From Myxococcales bacterium (GTDB lineage Bacteria; Myxococcota; Polyangia; Nannocystales; Nannocystaceae): DNA of 64,000 bases. Position 1 is the stretch's first letter. The number at the start of each line of letters is the position of its first letter. Shown piece by piece: positions 63,316 through 64,000 of this stretch. Under the pieces are notes generated by a model that saw only the letters and a list, made by a program, of their open reading frames with translations, had not been told where the DNA came from and searched no databases. The stretch spans positions 7,418-71,417 of the forward strand of contig JAEUJW010000015.1 in assembly GCA_016793465.1 (NCBI GenBank), given 5' to 3'. Made by a program: the position numbers and the translations under genes.

Positions 63316-63714
63316 GGTGCATTCGGCGCTCGTTCCATGCGGGATGATCGGGGGCGATGTCCCGATCTCTGGTGAAATTCTGAGTGGCGACCTCCTCGGC
63401 CCCGAGGTGATTCCCGGGGCTCTGAAGGACAAGGACCAGCATGGAGAAGAATGCCACGAGGATCTCCAGGAACGAGGAGCAATCGGTCGAGGTCGTCGAG
63501 AAAAGGCCTCGGTGAAGTGACGGGGCGCCGCGGCCGATCCCGCCGCGCACAGCCGCCTCGTTGCGCGCCAGCGCGTGGGTGCGCCGATTCTTCGAGACCC
63601 TGGTGACGCCGAAAGCGAGGATGCCGTGGTCGCTTGCGACCGCGGCATCCTCGCCACACGCGCACCCACGGCCCCGCAGCCGCTCCGCGCGGAGGCATGG
63701 ACGGCGGATAGCGG
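63316..63714. other. Spacer between the inverted repeats
   Basis: About 400 bp. A minus-strand frame here would encode a short hydrophobic peptide (FLEILVAFFSMLVLVLQSPG), but has no clear start signal. The right half holds a large nested hairpin (GTGGGTGCGC near 63585 pairs with GCGCACCCAC near 63663, and 63615-63654 lies inside it). Confidence 0.4.
63615..63654. repeat. 40-bp hairpin inside the inverted-repeat element
   Basis: Arms of 19 bases (GCGAGGATGCCGTGGTCGC and its complement with one mismatch) around TT. Strong enough to form a cruciform or a stable RNA hairpin. Confidence 0.75.
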
Positions 63715-63950
63715 TCCAGGTGGGTCGGAGAATGTCGCGGCCGGCTCGGCCGTGACATTCCGACTGACGCACTCCTCGGCGAGACGGCGTCGAATCGCAC
63801 GAGTGCCGCCGTCCGGGCGCTTCACGAGGTCTGGCGTATGGCGGGCTGGGGAGGGTGAACGCCGGACATGCGCAGCCGATGGTGCGCCACGAAGTGGGCG
63901 CGCCCTCGGCGAGCACTGGCCGGCGTTCACCCTCCCCAGTTCGCCGTGAG
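63715..63950 (-). repeat. Right arm of the long inverted repeat
   Basis: 236 bp, inverted copy of 63081-63315. Its own inner stem (63846-63865 with 63920-63939, 20 bp, perfect) differs from that of the left arm at two positions, and both strands of the stem changed together, so pairing is kept. Confidence 0.88.
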
Positions 63951-64000
63951 TTTCACATGGCCTGACGGCCACCAGCGATGCATGAAACGAGCCGCGTCTT

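Overview
The window is about 70% G+C, densely coded, and looks like a chromosome segment of a myxobacterium (Myxococcota), most likely of the Nannocystis/Nannocystaceae type. The signs are: many lipoproteins with a short signal, an Ala-Ala-Cys-Gly-Asp type lipobox and a long Thr/Ser/Gly/Asp linker; cytoplasmic Ser/Thr kinase-TPR proteins; DUF4215 Cys-rich repeats; a MYXO-CTERM-like tail; an AgmX/PglI-like protein; and a TIGR02996 domain. This placement is inference from protein families, not from a marker gene.

Layout. 1-2756: a vWA-like lipoprotein cut by the window edge and an HTTM membrane protein. 2757-5578: no convincing gene, but a 2.2-kb GC-rich satellite-like array built from 12-bp blocks in roughly 44/45-bp units. 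5579-10260: a possible genomic island with a double-HTH coiled-coil tail-anchored protein, a lipoprotein with a HINT (intein-like) domain, a small lipoprotein, and a tyrosine recombinase fused to an IS5/IS402-type DUF4096 domain. The recombinase starts about 110 bp from an FG-GAP lipoprotein gene that stops abruptly, which suggests integration into that gene. 12-24 kb: housekeeping genes (yihY-like, tyrS, zapA, prfA, queF) mixed with lipoproteins, UPF0158, DUF429 and an OmpA protein. 24.3-31.5 kb: two tandem Ser/Thr kinase-TPR proteins, a divergent ECF sigma factor and a trypsin-like protease. 32-42 kb: an oxidoreductase/DUF3829/lipid-kinase operon and several exported proteins, including an S46 dipeptidyl-peptidase. 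42.4-44.8 kb: a compact operon of envelope protein, ECF sigma factor and membrane regulator. 46.5-49.4 kb: a third kinase-TPR gene carrying a frameshift.

51-60 kb is the most interesting part. An operon with 4-bp start/stop overlaps encodes a stand-alone B12-binding protein that carries the W-x9-EH signature of CarH-type light sensors, an unrecognised helical protein and two hybrid histidine kinases. Upstream on the same strand lies a 584-residue protein that starts as an RNA polymerase beta-prime homologue: it has the zinc-binding domain and the sigma-binding clamp-helix segment, but no catalytic centre, and continues as a TIGR02996/LRR-like protein. Divergent from it is a fusion of DUF309 with an NTAQ1-like N-terminal glutamine amidohydrolase.

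Repeats: a family of GGGACAG/CTGTCCC hairpins in intergenic positions, several short tandem duplications, and near the right edge a pair of about 235-bp inverted repeats with nested hairpins whose stems show compensatory changes. No tRNA, rRNA or CRISPR array was seen.
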